Assembly (NCBI GenBank): GCA_047967505.1
Contig: CM106539.1
DNA length: 64,000 nt
Origin: Dipteris shenzhenensis
Taxonomy: Eukaryota > Polypodiophyta > Polypodiopsida > Gleicheniales
Direction: 5' to 3' (one strand)
Shown: positions 21,311 through 36,599 of the stretch, piece by piece
How the letters are laid out: every line of letters begins with the position of its first letter
Numbering within the stretch: position 1 is the first letter of the stretch
The notes under the pieces: model-generated
Told to the model about the DNA's origin: nothing
Database searches by the model: none
The model's input: the letters and a program-made list of their open reading frames with translations, nothing else
Program-made: the position numbers and the translations under genes

Positions 21311-24300
21311 CTGTCCAGGAAGAAAATTCTTATTACTCATCCAAGTACAAACACAACTCCTTTGAAAAACAAGGAAATAGCATCCTCAATGTGCATCAAG
21401 AACAAAAGAACAGACAGCAAAAGAGAATAAAGCATGCCAATTTCAGAAGTGCACCATTTCAACACAGATATAACTTCAAAAGGGTTACACATCCCGCGAG
21501 TCCAAGTGACAGGTAGCATCAAGCTTCCATAAATGCTTCAATGTTGAAAAGAAAAGTTCATCATGCAGGAAACTAAACTAAGAATGACAAAAACAGTGCT
21601 TCTAAAGCAGCCAGATCCGCCGTCAATCTCTATGCATGTTTATTAACCAAATCAGGAGATAGATCTGTGATACATCTTTGAATACCAGGCAACCTTTTCC
21701 CAAATTTTTGTAGATAGACCTCATTATTGCAATCAGAAGGAATCAAGGAACAAATAGTACACTAAACAGAAATTAGTGTATATAAAGACATTTTACCTCT
21801 CCCTTTTCTCTCGCTTCCAGCCTGGCTTGTCGCCTTCGCCGACGGTAGGCATAAAAATCAATTGTTGTCTACAGAGGGACAATAAGAAAAAAAGGGCACC
21901 TTAATCAATGAAACAAATGAAGAAACCGGAAGATAATCTTGATGTACGCAGGAGTATTTCCCATAGCATTTGAATTCAGAGTTGCAAAAAGTGAAGCCCA
22001 GCTTATGCTTAGACCTTAACAGGACACTGTCCATAGCAAATCCAAAAGTATCTTGCATTGCAAAAAATTTGTGACTCCTAACTCAGGTAATGAGGTCAAG
22101 TTAAAGCAAAAGAGATACAAGTCTACATTGATGGCATCCATTCCTGGACGTCACATTGACTAAACTAAACAAAATTAAGTTGCTGAAGAAACTTCATGTG
22201 ACCACTCAAGTCAAACCTTTTCTAGTGAAGAAATAAAAATCACGAATGCTTTAGATGCCAGAGATGCAAACACAAAGGACCTTTCTCGGATTATGATACT
22301 TAAACAACTTGCAAAATAACCAGATTGGAGATAACTCACTCTAAACAACCCCAAATTCAATTATTAAGCATCTATTTTGATAGTGCATAAGTACTTTTAA
22401 TGCTGTGAGATTCAAATAGTTTATGCATTACCAGGTAGCACAAAGATTCAATTCCCTTCAGTATGGCATCATAGCCGAGTTTGCTGATTTCTGCTAAAAC
22501 CTGAGAGCTTTGCCCACCTATGAAGAGATGGCCAGCTCCTCTTAGCATGGTATTAAGCATCTATTTTGATAGTGCATAAGTACTTTTAATGCTTGTGAGA
22601 TTCAAATAGTTTATGCATTAGACAAAGTAGTCCCTGAACGCGTATTCAGGTAGCAATTCCCTTCAGTATCGCATCATAGCTGAGTTTGATGATTTCTGCT
22701 AAAACCTGAGAGCTTCGCCCAGCTATGAAGAGATGGCCAGTTCCTCTTAGCATAGTATGAACCATTCTATTGGTTGAGAGATTTAGTGGGAGAAATTTCC
22801 ATGCTTCGCAGCCTGAGATTGCATTTAATGCATAAAAGTTGTACATGGTTTAGGAGGCCTTCTCCTTTGATGACTTCTTATGCATATTTGAGGCCATGCC
22901 ATGGTCAAGGCCCATGTACACACGTCTTGGTTAAGGTTTGGATGTGCCCACGTCCTTGGTTGTTCAGGTGCCATCCACTCCTCAAGTGTAAAACCAAGAT
23001 TGCAGCGGTCACAGAGGGTGGATAAATGACCTTGACACAAGTGTGGATGGTTCCATTCAGGGCATTCCATTGTGTGAGATGGTGACAGTGAGGGAGTGCA
23101 GCTGAGTGCCTTCGACTCCCTGCGCACCAACACGCATGAGTGTCCTATAATTGGTGTACTCTGTGTAGCAACAAAGGAGCTTGACTCATTGTCTTTCCTC
23201 TTTGTCTCATACAATGTGTGTTCTCAGATAGGTTGGGATCTTTCATTCATGGTGTGACATTGTCTATTGAGTGTAATATAGAAAGTTTGTATTTCATTGT
23301 ACGACATTGGCTGTGTCTCCACTATACTCATCGTCACCATAGAGACCAACCAAGTGGACTACAATTCCACCAATTTTTTGCAATCACGGTGGGACTCTCA
23401 AGTTTGAGTGAGCGTTGCTCGTGAATAGTAGGTCAAGCCGAAGGAATACACCTTCTTCACCCATCCACAACCAAGACCAAGGCGAGTCCTCGAGGAGGTC
23501 TTCAAGTGTACTTGTCTACCCTAGACAAAGGCCTAGATGAAGACAATATCTAAAGTCATGGTTGCACATGTTCGTCCTATAGGGATATAGCAACCTATGA
23601 CTGTACAGAGCACAACAGATCGAGTCACAAAAGGTACTAAGTTTAAAGCTTGCTGAAAAGCTTCAAACTTAGGTCGAGGTAGAGCCTTCATAAAAAGATC
23701 TGCCAAGTTGTCTTCAATGGGAACATAAGACACTGAATATCACCTACTGATAATTTCTCTCTGCCATAGTGATAGTGAACCTCAATATGCTTTGTGTGAC
23801 CATGGAAAACAGGATTCTGTGCAACAGCCAAAGCACTCTGACTATCAGTGAAGATGACGGTAGGAGCAGTATGACGTGCATAAAGATCTGCAAGTAATTT
23901 TCGAAGCCAAACACACTCCACTATAGCTGTAAAAGCTGCTTTGTAGTCAGCTTACAGCTAGAAGTAGCAACTGACTTTGAACCAAGAAATGCATGAAGTA
24001 CCAAGCATGAACCACTATGTGACACACGGGTGTCCAAACACTATCAGTAAATCCATGCATAACAAGTGAAGAATCAGCCTCATAAAGGAGGTCCAAATGC
24101 TGAGTGTCTTTGAGATACCTGAAGACACTTTTCACGGCATGCCAATGGTGCGTAGGGGCTATGCATATATCTGCTCAACTATGAGACAGCATACTGTAAA
24201 TCACGTCTCGTATAGCATAAGTAAATTAAACAACCAACTGCCTGCTGATAGAGAGTGGCATCACATGCAGCCATCCTCAGAAGAGAATTGAAAACTAGGC

Positions 24301-27300
24301 TTGAATGGTGTGGATACTGGTTTGCAATCCTTAAACTAAAAACGCTACAAAAGCTGTCCAATATACTTGGATTGTGACATCAAAATGCCCCTACATCAGA
24401 GATCTAGAAGCACACAGATATGTTAAATCAGAATCTCCCTTTCCAAAGCTTTGGCTAAGTAAAGAAGAAGCTTGTTAGGAAGGACGTAAATACCCACCTC
24501 ACTAATAGCAAATTGGATGCCCAGATAGTAGTGCAAAAGACCAAGATCAAACGTAGCAAATGTCTTCTGCAAATCAAGCTTAAAATCTGCAATTTGCTTA
24601 GCATGTGTCCCAATCACAAGCATGTCATCCACATAAAGGACCAAAATCAGCAAATCTGTCCCACTCTTGTGGATGTAAAGGGTAGCCTCTGTGGGGCTAT
24701 TATGAAAGCCAAGTTTGAGCAAATGAGTATGTATCTTGGAATACCAAGCCTGAGGTGCCTGCTTCAATCCATAGAGGGCTTTCTTTAAGTGGCATACCTT
24801 GCTTTCAGAACCTTCAACATCAAAGCCAAGAGGTTGGAAAACATAGACCTCTTCCTGCAAATGCCCATGAAGGAAAGCTGTCTTGATATCAAGCTGATGT
24901 ACCTCCCAATGAAAGTGGGCAGCAAAGGCAATAACAATGCGAATAGTAGTGATCCTAGAAGTGGGAGCAAAAGTCTCCTCAAAGTCAATGCCTTGCTGCT
25001 GAGCATAGCCCTTGGCAGCAAGACGGGCTTTGTAACAGTCCACCGAACCATCAGCTTTCTGTTTAATCTTCTAAACCTACCCAGTTCCAATGGCATTCTT
25101 GCTAGGAGGCAAATCACACAACTCCCAAGTGTTATTCTAATAGATAGAATCCAATTCAGCTTGCATAGCCTGCAACCAACTATCATTCTGAACGGGGACA
25201 ATCCTTATATAAATGCTCCACTCCGCATCCAACGCATAGGGGCGTGGGACCGGTTGAGGAGGGCACTACTAGGGTGAGGTCCTTGTAAGGAGACTCCTGT
25301 AAAAAGTGCAGCCCCTGGCATTTAAAGCATGATACGGGAGGGTTTGATGCGCCCTTATATGTTCATTCTCTTGCCCTATGTGGACCTTGACATGTATAGC
25401 ATTGGATTGGGGGCCTCCATGCCAAGTAATTCATGTCTCTTGCCCTCAAGGCCACAGGTGCTGTCTAATATACCGGGACACGATGATCCTCATGTAAAAG
25501 GTAATGACTTATGATGTCACTTCCTCCCTCGTAAAGGATGATAGTTAGGATCTGGCTGTGATCATAGTTAGGCTCTTCCCAATCACTAGGTAATTCCTCC
25601 ACCATCCCTGCTGCTCCAGCGAGCTCTCCTCTCCTCTTGACATCTCCCCCCCTCCCGCCTTTCCCAAGCCCCCCTCGCTGAAAGAGCTCTTATGGCAGCT
25701 CCCTCGACTCCTACATCCATTCGGATTTCCATCTCCATGGAGGACAAGCAGCACATGCAGCTTGCAGTTTCTCGCCCACGAGGAGCCAAATTAAAGATTG
25801 GATTCAGGTAAACTTGACGATAGAGGGTGACCACTTCCACGAGGTCACCATCTATAAGGGAGGTGTCTTTCTTCTCTAGTTGAGCTCAACGATATCACCT
25901 AGGCCCTTGTGGAGTAGAGCCTGATTTTACTTGGCCCACATGTAGAGTTCTTCATACCATGGTGCCATGGCTTTGTGATGAATTACATGGATTCGACATA
26001 CCATGTGCCACGCTTTCTACTGGCCCTCAAGTTCCCCGACCTTTTGAAGGAGTATCACTCATTCTGCCTTCTATCGGAGGGTAAGTCTCCACCAACAGCA
26101 GCCATAGTTTTGGCAGATGACGGGGTCCCTCGACTTAGGGTGATAGCAAAGTATCCAAAAACTTAAGGCGATCCTTTTGCAGACCTTGGATGGGGGCTCC
26201 TTCCATCACAGGGTCAAGGTTTCAAGAAACCCAGTAGTGCCTTCACTGCAGAGAGATGGGGCATCTTGCGAGAGCCTTCCCTTGCAGCAGGTTGAGCGTT
26301 GTGCAAGACAGCAACGGGGGGGGCATGCATCCAGACCTATGCACACAAATAGGCACTAGCATGAGACAAAAACTCCTTGGGTTAAGCCTTACGAATGTGC
26401 TTGGACTTCGGCGGATCAAGGAAAACCAGGCCAACAAGCTGCAAAGAATCACAGACACCAAGCACGTCGCTCAACAAGCAAGGGTGAGGACCGTCATCAT
26501 CCCCCACGCCTCTACAGGAACAGGCTAAGGGAGCCCCTACAGATTGACCTCAAACACCTAAAGGGGAGGTCTTCTTCAATCTTTCAATAGACCCGGTTCT
26601 CCTTATCGCCCCCAGGGTTCTTGACCGATTCATGAATTCACACTGAGAAGAAGTGCACCTTCCCACCGACCCCCCAGCCCTCATCACCCAGTCCCCCCTA
26701 GCCCCCACCCCCAAATCCCCTCCTCCCATCCCCCCTCTTTCGCCATTGTTCATGCCGCCTCCACTTCTGTCCTCTCTCCCTCGCCTTATCCCCCCTCCAC
26801 TGCTACCAATGACTGCGAAGTCAGGGCTCACCACCCATCCCCCTCCCATCTCCCTTACCTCTTCTTTATCCCTCCTCCTGACGCCGTAGCCTCCACTTTC
26901 TTACTCTCCCCACAACCGTCGCCTCCCCCCCCCACCCCCCTCCACCTCACCATCTGCTCGACGTCCGTCTCTATCCAGGCCCCCAAGTGCGGCTTCATCG
27001 TCTCAACCTAGCCTTCTTCCTCATAGAGTTAGGGCGTGACTCCTCGTCCGACGCAGGAGTCTTCCCCTCTCTCTCCACCCACAACAGCCCCTTTCATAGC
27101 ATTTCAGGCAGCCATGCCCTGACACATTCCAAATGCCTACCCGCTTGCACTAGAGGTGTGAGTTCTCATGTTGCAGCCCCAGAAAGGGGGCTCCATTGCT
27201 GCAGTTGGGAGCCCATCCCATCCTTTTTGGGGCTTACAACTTTGCTTCCACAGGGGAGGAGCAGTGAAGCCCCTTACTCTTTGATTTGAGGGATTACAAG

Positions 27301-27979
27301 TTTAGGATGATGGACGAGTAGTTGGGGTATCAGGGGAAGGAGTTGGGATCATGCATGTATATACGGCTACTTTCTAGCTAGCTTTCTCTCGTGACAGGTG
27401 AACGGACACATTGCTACATTGACCATATGCACTAGCGGTTTGTTCAATAGTCGGATCCATGCTACTTGGTGTAGCATTAGTGGCCGAATCAACAGTAGTA
27501 TGATGATGGATTTCTTGTAAGCATTGGCTAAACTTACTCCTGCCTTTCCCTGAGATTCTTGACACAATATTATATGGTCCAACCAACAGTCTTATGCAAT
27601 TAGATGGCCTGTCCGCAGTTTTCACCCATTGGCATGATATTCCTTCTCCTTGCACATTGGGCTGTATATCTCTCTTTCTTATCCCCTTTTTGTACCAGGC
27701 CATGCATGTGTATTTGCATGGCCGTTATGTGAACTATTCATATGTCTTTCTAGTATGATACATGTTTGGGCAGAAAACCGTCCCTTTACTTCACAAAGAG
27801 GAAGGCTCTCTTTGATAGGCTTCAGATTCACTAGACCAATGAGTTGTGGCTCATTACCTACTGGAGGCCCACACAATGGGAGGCAGGACCGAGGAGATTA
27901 GACAAGAAAACATTTTATTGACATCTTCGAAAGAATAGGGTCTATGAGACAACGTACAATACAATGCATGCAATGCCAA

Positions 27980-28023
<44 letters not shown>

Positions 28024-29286
28024 AAGGATCTAGACCATGACTAACCTGTGCTGATGTGACCAGATACACATGAAACCAGAACAGGCCAGTCAAGGAGAAA
28101 AACACAGCTAGGGCAACCACAAAGGTAAAGAGTACACCTGTGTGCTCTTCATCACCCTGCATGACAAACAGTACATCATTTGTGGAAAAAGCAGTGATAT
28201 GAGTAATAATGTTTCCCCTAAGAAACAAGAATCCTAGCGCATTTGCCAAAGGAACCATCTAAGCCTAGTTACAATCAACGATTGGGGCCTGCCTTTCCAC
28301 TCATGGACAATTCTAGATGCACATAGACTTACATCAGTTTCCTGTAAAGGAATAGAAGCCATGTACATTGTATAACCACACCCTATCCACATGTAGAACA
28401 CTGCAGAAAAAGTGTCAATAGCCTCTTTTTCCCACCCACAAAATAACTATCTACAGGAATCACAAAATAACTATCTACAGGAATCACACTTGTAAAAATA
28501 AAATAAGGACAGTCAAGAATATGATACATACAGAAAACAAAGAAGAACCTGTAATTGTAGAACCCAATACAGTTGTGCATCCAAGCTATCATGTCAAGGC
28601 TTTCAAATACTATTTCCAATTGTAAAATGCTTGTTTGTAACATTGACATCAGATCAAATTCCAATTTCCTAAAGAACTAGAGATTGATCTAATTGATGGT
28701 ATTGTATATCTTAGCAGAAAACATCAAAACGTACCTTTAGTCAAAAGAAATATTTTAAGATGATCACATCAAATTCATCACAAAGTCTAAAACATCAAGG
28801 CAGTGCAATTGCCTATAGAACAATTGACAATGTTTATTTCAGCATTGCAGAAACTTTTACATGCGTGCTTCACTAAGCATTTCTTGGATTGAGGTGTCAA
28901 TCAAGTGGTTCGAAAGGCTGTGGGCGAATTTATAAGATGATGTTATATTAATCAATGAGCTAATTTGATTGTTTGATAATTTTGGGCAAGCATAGAAGGA
29001 CTTGGAATTTGTTGAGCTTATGGAGTGGAGCAGTCTTTTGATATAACATACGTGAAGCCTTGGACGTTCATAATTCTCTCCCCAAGCAAGTTATGTGCCA
29101 GACCTGTTTCACTTCATAATTTTTTGCAGTCTCTGGAAGAAAGCCAACCTGGTACATTATTTCGAGATTTTGATTGGAGTTTCGCCTAGGAAAGCACTCT
29201 AGTTATACATCAAAAACACATTATATATAAAGTATATAAAATATTGTATGCATAATTATTAATATATAAAGTCTATCATATATGGA

Positions 29287-29322
<36 letters not shown>

Positions 29323-29566
29323 CTCGTGTTCGCTCTTTGCATCTCATCAGAGAGCCACCATGGAGCTTGGATACATGGAGCCGGTTCATGCACTTGGGAC
29401 TCTAGCTCTGAGCACTCGATATTTTCATGCCACCCTCATGCTATTTTGCTACTTTTTTGCTATTTTGTACTAGTATGCATTTTAGTACTCAGCAAGGGCC
29501 TTAGTGAGCCCTTTGCCCCGGCTCACAGTGGTCTGTATGGGCCCGCGAGGCCTCCTGCAGACGTTA

Positions 29567-29612
<46 letters not shown>

Positions 29613-31405
29613 CTTGCTCCTTGACCTAGATCCTCCTCGATGCAAACGATGTTGTCTTACTGTCATCTTCAACAAAGGGCATACAACGACACTTGAATGC
29701 ACTCCATACCTTCTATAAGACACATGATGTGGAGGTCAACCTTGATAAAACCAAGGCCATGATCTTCAACACGTCCCAAGCAGCCATGCGCAGGATTGCC
29801 GGTGGAGGTCATCACATCCTATACATAGTTGAGGTTCTTTTCTCCAGCCCGATTTTCACAATTCAACCAAGGATGGAGGACTGACTGAGCAGGGGATACA
29901 CCGCACTTGCTAGACTCAAGCAGCAGTGCTTTCACTCTCATTTCCAAGATCCACATACTAAGTCTCTTCTCTTTGACTTCTTGGTCCGGCCAGCAGGCAA
30001 GCATGGCAGTCCTTGCTGGGGCCTGACCTATCAGAGGTAAATTGGGCGTGAATGGAGAGGCTCTGGGTTCCCTTATTGTCACGGATGATCCACAGTAAGC
30101 CATCAGTCCCACATGAAATCGTTCTAGTTGAGTTCGGGGCACCTCCACTATACCTTGATGCAGCATGCCAAATATCAGATACCTCTACCGAATCACGGAT
30201 TATGGTTCCTCGACCACAGGCCAATGCAGGTTATCGTGGCTCGCTTTAGCAACTAAGGGCGATCATAGGTTTTGGTACCCATGTACACACAAATGGTTTG
30301 AGAGATAGATTGTTTCCCTTTCAATATAGCCTTGAGGCCCCTTCTGTTCTACTCACTCACCACGAGGCTAAACATGTTATCTCGGAGGATCTCCTACAAT
30401 GACACACATTCAGGACCCGGTTAGCCCCCAGCGAGCATCCTGCGAAGCTCAGCTTCTATATGGACCAGTACTTATGGATATCAGAGGAGTCCACCTCCCC
30501 CCACTGTTTGAGAATATCAATCGGATAGTTTTGTGTTTTATCGCAACAACTACAAACTAAGAGTCAGCATGTTGAGGGCATATACCTAGATGATGAGTCC
30601 AGGCACATGCCCAAACTCATCTTCTAAAAACACAACATATTGCAGTTTCAATCTCATGATAGTCACTCATAAGGTTGAAAACCATAAACTCCATCACGCA
30701 TAGGAGGGAATAGCTAATATGACATCCCCACTGACATCATCAGCGCCCAACAGTGGGTATAGAACATAGTATAAACATATGCTCTCACACATACAAATCC
30801 ACACACCCACACATACTTGAGCATCCATTTATACAAAGTCAGGGTATTGAGTTTACACTCCGGAGGTGAAGGGCTAGCACTCAAGGACAAATTGAGTTAG
30901 AGAAGCACGTTGCTCTCACATGCCCTGTGTACTATGAGATTTGAGGTTGTTACCACTGTCTTTTCAGGGACAAGTTCGACACCTCTCCAACCTCTTGTGT
31001 TACTGAAGATGTTTGGCGACTTTCATTAATGAGGCCGTATGACACAAAGACCATCTACTCAAGGTGCATAGACGAGATCATGACACTCAACCAGATTCCA
31101 CCCAAAGTGTGATCACTAAGTAGGAAACATAGTAGCCGAGGCCCAAAGCGAGACACACCAGACTTGTCAGCGAGTCGACGCGCTGGGAATCTTTCCTTCA
31201 TGTTCACCAGACTAGAGGTACGACCGACAAGTGTGACAAATTGACAGTTCTGACGCAACCACAGCTAGGAGACTACAACAAACCATACACTGATTGTCGC
31301 CAGCACTGTATCACAGCTCTTATGCCACTGCAGCCTCGTACATCACCAAGATCCTTGTGGACTTGCTCACTCCACCAGCAGCCAGAGAACAAAGAAATTG
31401 GGATC

Positions 31406-31442
<37 letters not shown>

Positions 31443-34400
31443 ATTGACTTCATACCCCTATTAGAAGATCACGTTGCCCTGATCACTCGCTCACTACATG
31501 ACGCTGTGCTTCACGCTTTCCCTCACACCACTCGCTCCACCCGCCCTCCACCTTGTAATAGCTAGTATGATGATGAGTGTAAGGCTTTACGCCGTCATCT
31601 CAAATTCGCAGCCAAAAACAATCTTCCGAGCGAACTAGAGATGCCACGCGAGTATCATCGACTGGTACGTAGAAAGAAACTAGATTTCATTCGTTGGAAC
31701 ATCACTGAAAAAGAGACATTTAAAAGAAGCTTTTATACCAAGAGACCACACCATACTATCCTCCCTTATATGAGAATGAAGATGGTAACATCCCAAGTAA
31801 TGTACTCAAGTATAGGGAGAAGGAAAGGATCAGCGAAGGCCATAATCTCAGCAAACCGGTCTGCGCCAAAGAGAAGAGTGATACGTTGTTGAAAGAAGAT
31901 CTTGCGGCTCAATATGACATGAATTGATATATATCGAGAAAACAATGGAAAAAGGAAAGAGACACTCAAGAGAGAGAACCTGAAGTGACCTTCATTACCA
32001 ATAGAGTAAGACTCCACTCCAATGCAACTCAAAATACTACAAACACAAGGGAGAAGAAGAGATTTCATACGTACAAGAGGGAGCGGAAGCTCCAAGACTA
32101 CTCATAGAGAGAGAAGAACTAGAGAGAGATGGACTCAAGAGTCTACATAAGAGAATATCTACAAGAGCGAGAGAAGGCTCGTGGAAGAGACTTGAGGAGA
32201 CTAGAGCTACAGCAACATGAGGCCTAATGGTGGAAGAGATCATGAACAAGGGAGAGGAGGACTCCTTTTATAGAGATTTTGCCACCCTCCTTCACCCATT
32301 TACAATTGCTGCCTGTAGATTCCTTTCCCCATCAATCACATAAGCCCGTATGTCATCATCCATGTCCTTTTTCGCTAGTCTTGCCATGTGTCCCATCAAA
32401 AGATGCTCAAGACTCTTAAAATATTGAGAAAGTCAAGAGTCTCCCTACATGGAGCCCATAGGGACCCTCTCTTGTCCACATCCTCCTTATTCCACATAGG
32501 AATTCTAGAAGGATTCCTCTTGACTCCATACTCTTCCACATGCCTTCCACACGCTTGGCATGTGGTCTCTCATATATTATTGGAACACATGGACATGAGC
32601 CCACCTCTTTATATGACTCACTCTTCCTATTTTAAAAACCCCATAATATCCCATACACAAATAACTCTCACCCCATACCAAGGTATTTATAATTCATTCC
32701 TATGGTATTTACAATGATCCATTCCACTCATCCTCTCAATCCCATACAATATCTTAGAAAATAGAAATAAGTGAGAGCCGCTAGGCTCTCACTTGATACT
32801 CAAACTCTTATTAAACATAGAAGAAAACAATACTAATGCCAAATAAAAAATATCAATTTTTGGCGTCACAACGATCCCCTTCACCTCTCACTGACACTTA
32901 GGTATGGCATTACTATGCACACACACTATATGACATCCCAAATCAGCCAATCCCTAACCTCTCACATATACCACGTCCCACTTCTGCACCCTCTTCACTA
33001 AGAGGGAAGTGAAGAATGCCGGAAACTTCATAATAGCCGAGCGAAGAATCAGACAGTGCTTCCGCTCGCACTTTCAGGATCCACGGACTGAGGGACTGCT
33101 TTTTGACTCCTTGGTCCGCCCCCCAACGGGGATGTATGGAAGTCCTTGTTGGGGGCCAGACTTGTCGGATACAGAGTGGGCTCGTGTAGAGCGGCTACAG
33201 GTTCTCATGCTATCGCAGATGATTCATGATAAGCTCTCCGTTCCTCACAAGATCATTCAGGCTGAGTTTGGGTCATCCCCATTACAGCTAGATGCTGCAT
33301 TTCAGGTTATCACGTATCTGCACCGAGTCAGAGAGTACGGGGATTACACTTCTGGCCGCAGCAGACTACCTTGGCTAGCTTTGTCCTCCTCTATGGCACT
33401 TTCAGCAGGAGGGGACCAAAGATGCTGGTATGCACGCATTGAGAGATGGTTTGAGCAACTATGACTCCACATGGATGGACTCCCTCCCTTCCAGTATATT
33501 ATGGATGCTCCGTTTTCTCCCCTCCTGTCACATGAGGTCAATCAGGTAATCTATGAGGATCTCTTGCAACTACACACATTCTGGATCTGGTTGGGACCGA
33601 GCAAGCTCCCAGTGAAGCTCAGCTTCTACATAGATCACTGCTTGCACATCACACAGGAGGGTTTCATTGACCCACCAAGATATATGCAGATCCACCTACC
33701 CCACTCACTGAGGATCTCTATTGGGTAGTTTCGGGTCTCTTCACATAGACTTCGTACTGAGAGCGACAGAGCAGAGGGCATACCCAAGGAGAGGCGCATA
33801 TGCACATTATGCAACATACAGGAGGTTGAGACGGAGGAGCACTTCATCTTCAGGTGCCCTGTTTACTATGAGATTCGAGGGTGTTTCTATTGCCTCTTCA
33901 AAGATAGTTGTTAGAAACATGGTGAAGAGGAAGAGAGAGAGAGAGAGTTAGGGAGTGAGGAAATAATGCTCAAATGAAGACATAATGAAAAGCTCTCATT
34001 CATTCATCAAGTGTATTATGACAAGTGAAGTACAAGCCTTTATATAGGCTACTCACACACACTCTAGCACCTAGTGCATATGGGATAAGTCCCATGATGA
34101 CACATGGCACTCACACAAGACTCACACACATAACCTAGTACTAGATCACCTAGTACTACACACACATCACATCACATCACCACACTCTTTGACTATGATA
34201 TCTCCAACACCCCCCTTCAGAGCAAAGAGATGTGAGATCCAGCACGCAAGAGTAGACCGATCCCCCCTCCACCGCAATACTGCAAAGAGCAAGTCCAACT
34301 ATCCAACACCTCGCGTGTGATAGTGACTTCTCAGTCAGCTTGCGACCGGCAAGGGCAAACCATCACTCGTCATCCCCCCTTACTTTGAACTGGGTGGTGT

Positions 34401-36548
34401 ATACCATCAACCAAAGTGAAATACAATACAAGCATTTTTGGGGAACAACCCAAGGCAGAGTACCTCTTAATGACTCCAAATATATTCAATTTATAGGGAC
34501 AACTCAAGGCTGAGAACCTTGATGTGACTCAACACAAACACACATGGCATCATTGGTCATCATCTATCACCTCAGAGAGCGATAGATCATGTACTATAGC
34601 AAATAGAGCTTGCTCCTCAAGTCCAGTAGATGTGGCGTATATATTCCCGAGCTTGTCCAGTGTCTCCTTGGCTGAAGCAGTGAGGTCAAGATGATGAAGT
34701 AGTTTGTTAGCCGACCTCACACCAATAAGTACTAGTGCCTTGTCATTCTTCTCATCCCAAGCTGAGACTTGTGCAGATTGATCTTCACCACAAGGGCGAG
34801 GCTCCATGTGTGCAAACTGAGGGAACAAACTTGCAGCACTAGCTGAAGAACCAGCAAGTATGGCGGCTGGTCTAGGACTCCAAAATGCAATAGCAGCATC
34901 CACGTATGCAAGTGGGCAGATATGGGCGGCTGTAGGTGCTCCAAATACAAAAATAGATCTCGAAATTTGTGAAGCAGCTCAGCAAGGCAGCTCCAAGGTA
35001 CACCAAGATGCTGTAGCACGTGTGTAGGTGTACCAAAGCACAACAATAGTTCTCTGAAGTGAAGGGCGGCTCCCTAGAACAACTCTAAATGTTGTAGTAG
35101 GCCACCACAATGAAAAATGGCTATAGATGAGCTGGAAGCCAGGAAAAGCTCCGAAAATGCTGCTGTTGCAGCACTCTCAAAACAGCTCGAAAATGCAACA
35201 GCAGCCTCAAAACAGGTCGAAAAAACCTTCAAAAACCTCGAAATATTGGAAAGAATGCTGTCAAGTGGCCGACTTCACAGCAGCAGCAATAAAAGACAGG
35301 TTTGGTGTCGAAAACCTTCACATGTTGCAGGTACCTCCAAGAAAACGCACAAGCCAGCATGGAATAGGGCGCCTAGTGCTCCACTGGCTGTAAGGTCAAA
35401 AACGAATGCAAAATGGCTGCAAGGAGGGGCAGATAGAGGCAGAATTGAGGCAGCAAGCTATGGAGAAGGAGGCAGCTAGAGACGGAAATGAGCAGGCTGC
35501 ATAGGAGAGGCGGCTGAAGCAGAATTAGGGTTAGGGCAAGAGTCACGAATTAGGGTTAGAGCAAGGGTGGCGTGGCAGCTATTGAAGGTGGCTCTGATAC
35601 CATGTTAGAAACATGGTGAAGGGAGAGAGAGAGTGTTAGGGAGTGAGGAAATAATGCTCAAATGAAGACACAATGAAAAGCTCTCATTCATTCATCAAGT
35701 GTATCGTGACAAGTGAAGTACAAGCCTTTATATAGGCTACTCTCACACACTCTAGCACCTAGTGCATACGGGATAAGTCCCATGATGACACGTGGCACTC
35801 ACACAAGACTCACACACATAACCTAGTACTAGATCACCTAGTACTACACACACATCACATCACATCACCACACTCTTTGACTATGATATCTCCAACAATA
35901 GTTTTGGGGTTTTGTCCCGGTTCCTCTCCTACCCAAACCAGAGATGTTTGGCGGGCTTCATCCAAGAGGTAGTTAGGCACTACGAGAGGATACTTCGATC
36001 ATGGAGATAGGAGCAGACTTCTTCCTTAGCAGATCCTTCTCAAAGCTCTATCACGGAGTTCTTCCTGCCAGATCACATGGACGACCACGAGACAAGGCTT
36101 CGACATGATCGCGATCCAAAGCCAGTGACCCAACAGCTCAGACAGAGGATTGACGTGCAAATTACACTTACAGACATCCCCACTCTGTTCAGAGTTGGAG
36201 CCCGACCAAAAAGGGGTTACGGTGGTCCTTGTTAGATGCAGAGCCATGACTATTGTCACGCACCCGTGACCAACCAACAACACTCTATCACCGATTTCAT
36301 GCCTCCATTGCCTCATCCACCCTAATGTCTTGATGGCGATGATGATGATGATGATGATGATGATGAGGTTTCTTTGTAGTCAGGTCACTGACTCTGGACT
36401 ATGTTGTATTTAGTACTATCATTTTGCATTTTTGCATTCTGCATTCTACATTGGTGTGGATGCTCGTTTAGTAGCTCCACCCTCACAGCTGGTTTGTACC
36501 AAGTTTTTCACAGTCTCATAGACCCATCGGTCTTTCAAAGACTTTTAT

Positions 36549-36599
<51 letters not shown>

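Larger units (their letters stand above)
33909..35897 (-). mobile_element. non-autonomous LTR retrotransposon (TRIM/LARD-like), 2.0 kb, TSD ATAGT
   Basis: The LTRs are 33909-34209 and 35603-35897 and are nearly identical. On the plus strand they start TGTTAGAAACATGG and end ATATCTCCAACA. The target duplication ATAGT is at 33904-33908 and 35898-35902. GCTCTGATACCA (35591-35602) is the complement of an initiator-Met tRNA primer site, so the element is transcribed leftward. A CCCCCC tract at 34210 is the purine tract of that strand. The internal 1.4 kb lacks protease, integrase and RT. The empty site is the LINE reading frame on both sides. Confidence 0.93.

Noticed and set aside
28575-28625. 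Apparent loss of the DHHC motif before WMHNCIGFYNY
   Set aside because: Reading straight upstream of exon 7 gives no DHHC, which first suggested a dead enzyme. The acceptor at 28586-28588 and the 29-nt exon at 37528 supply it in the right phase.
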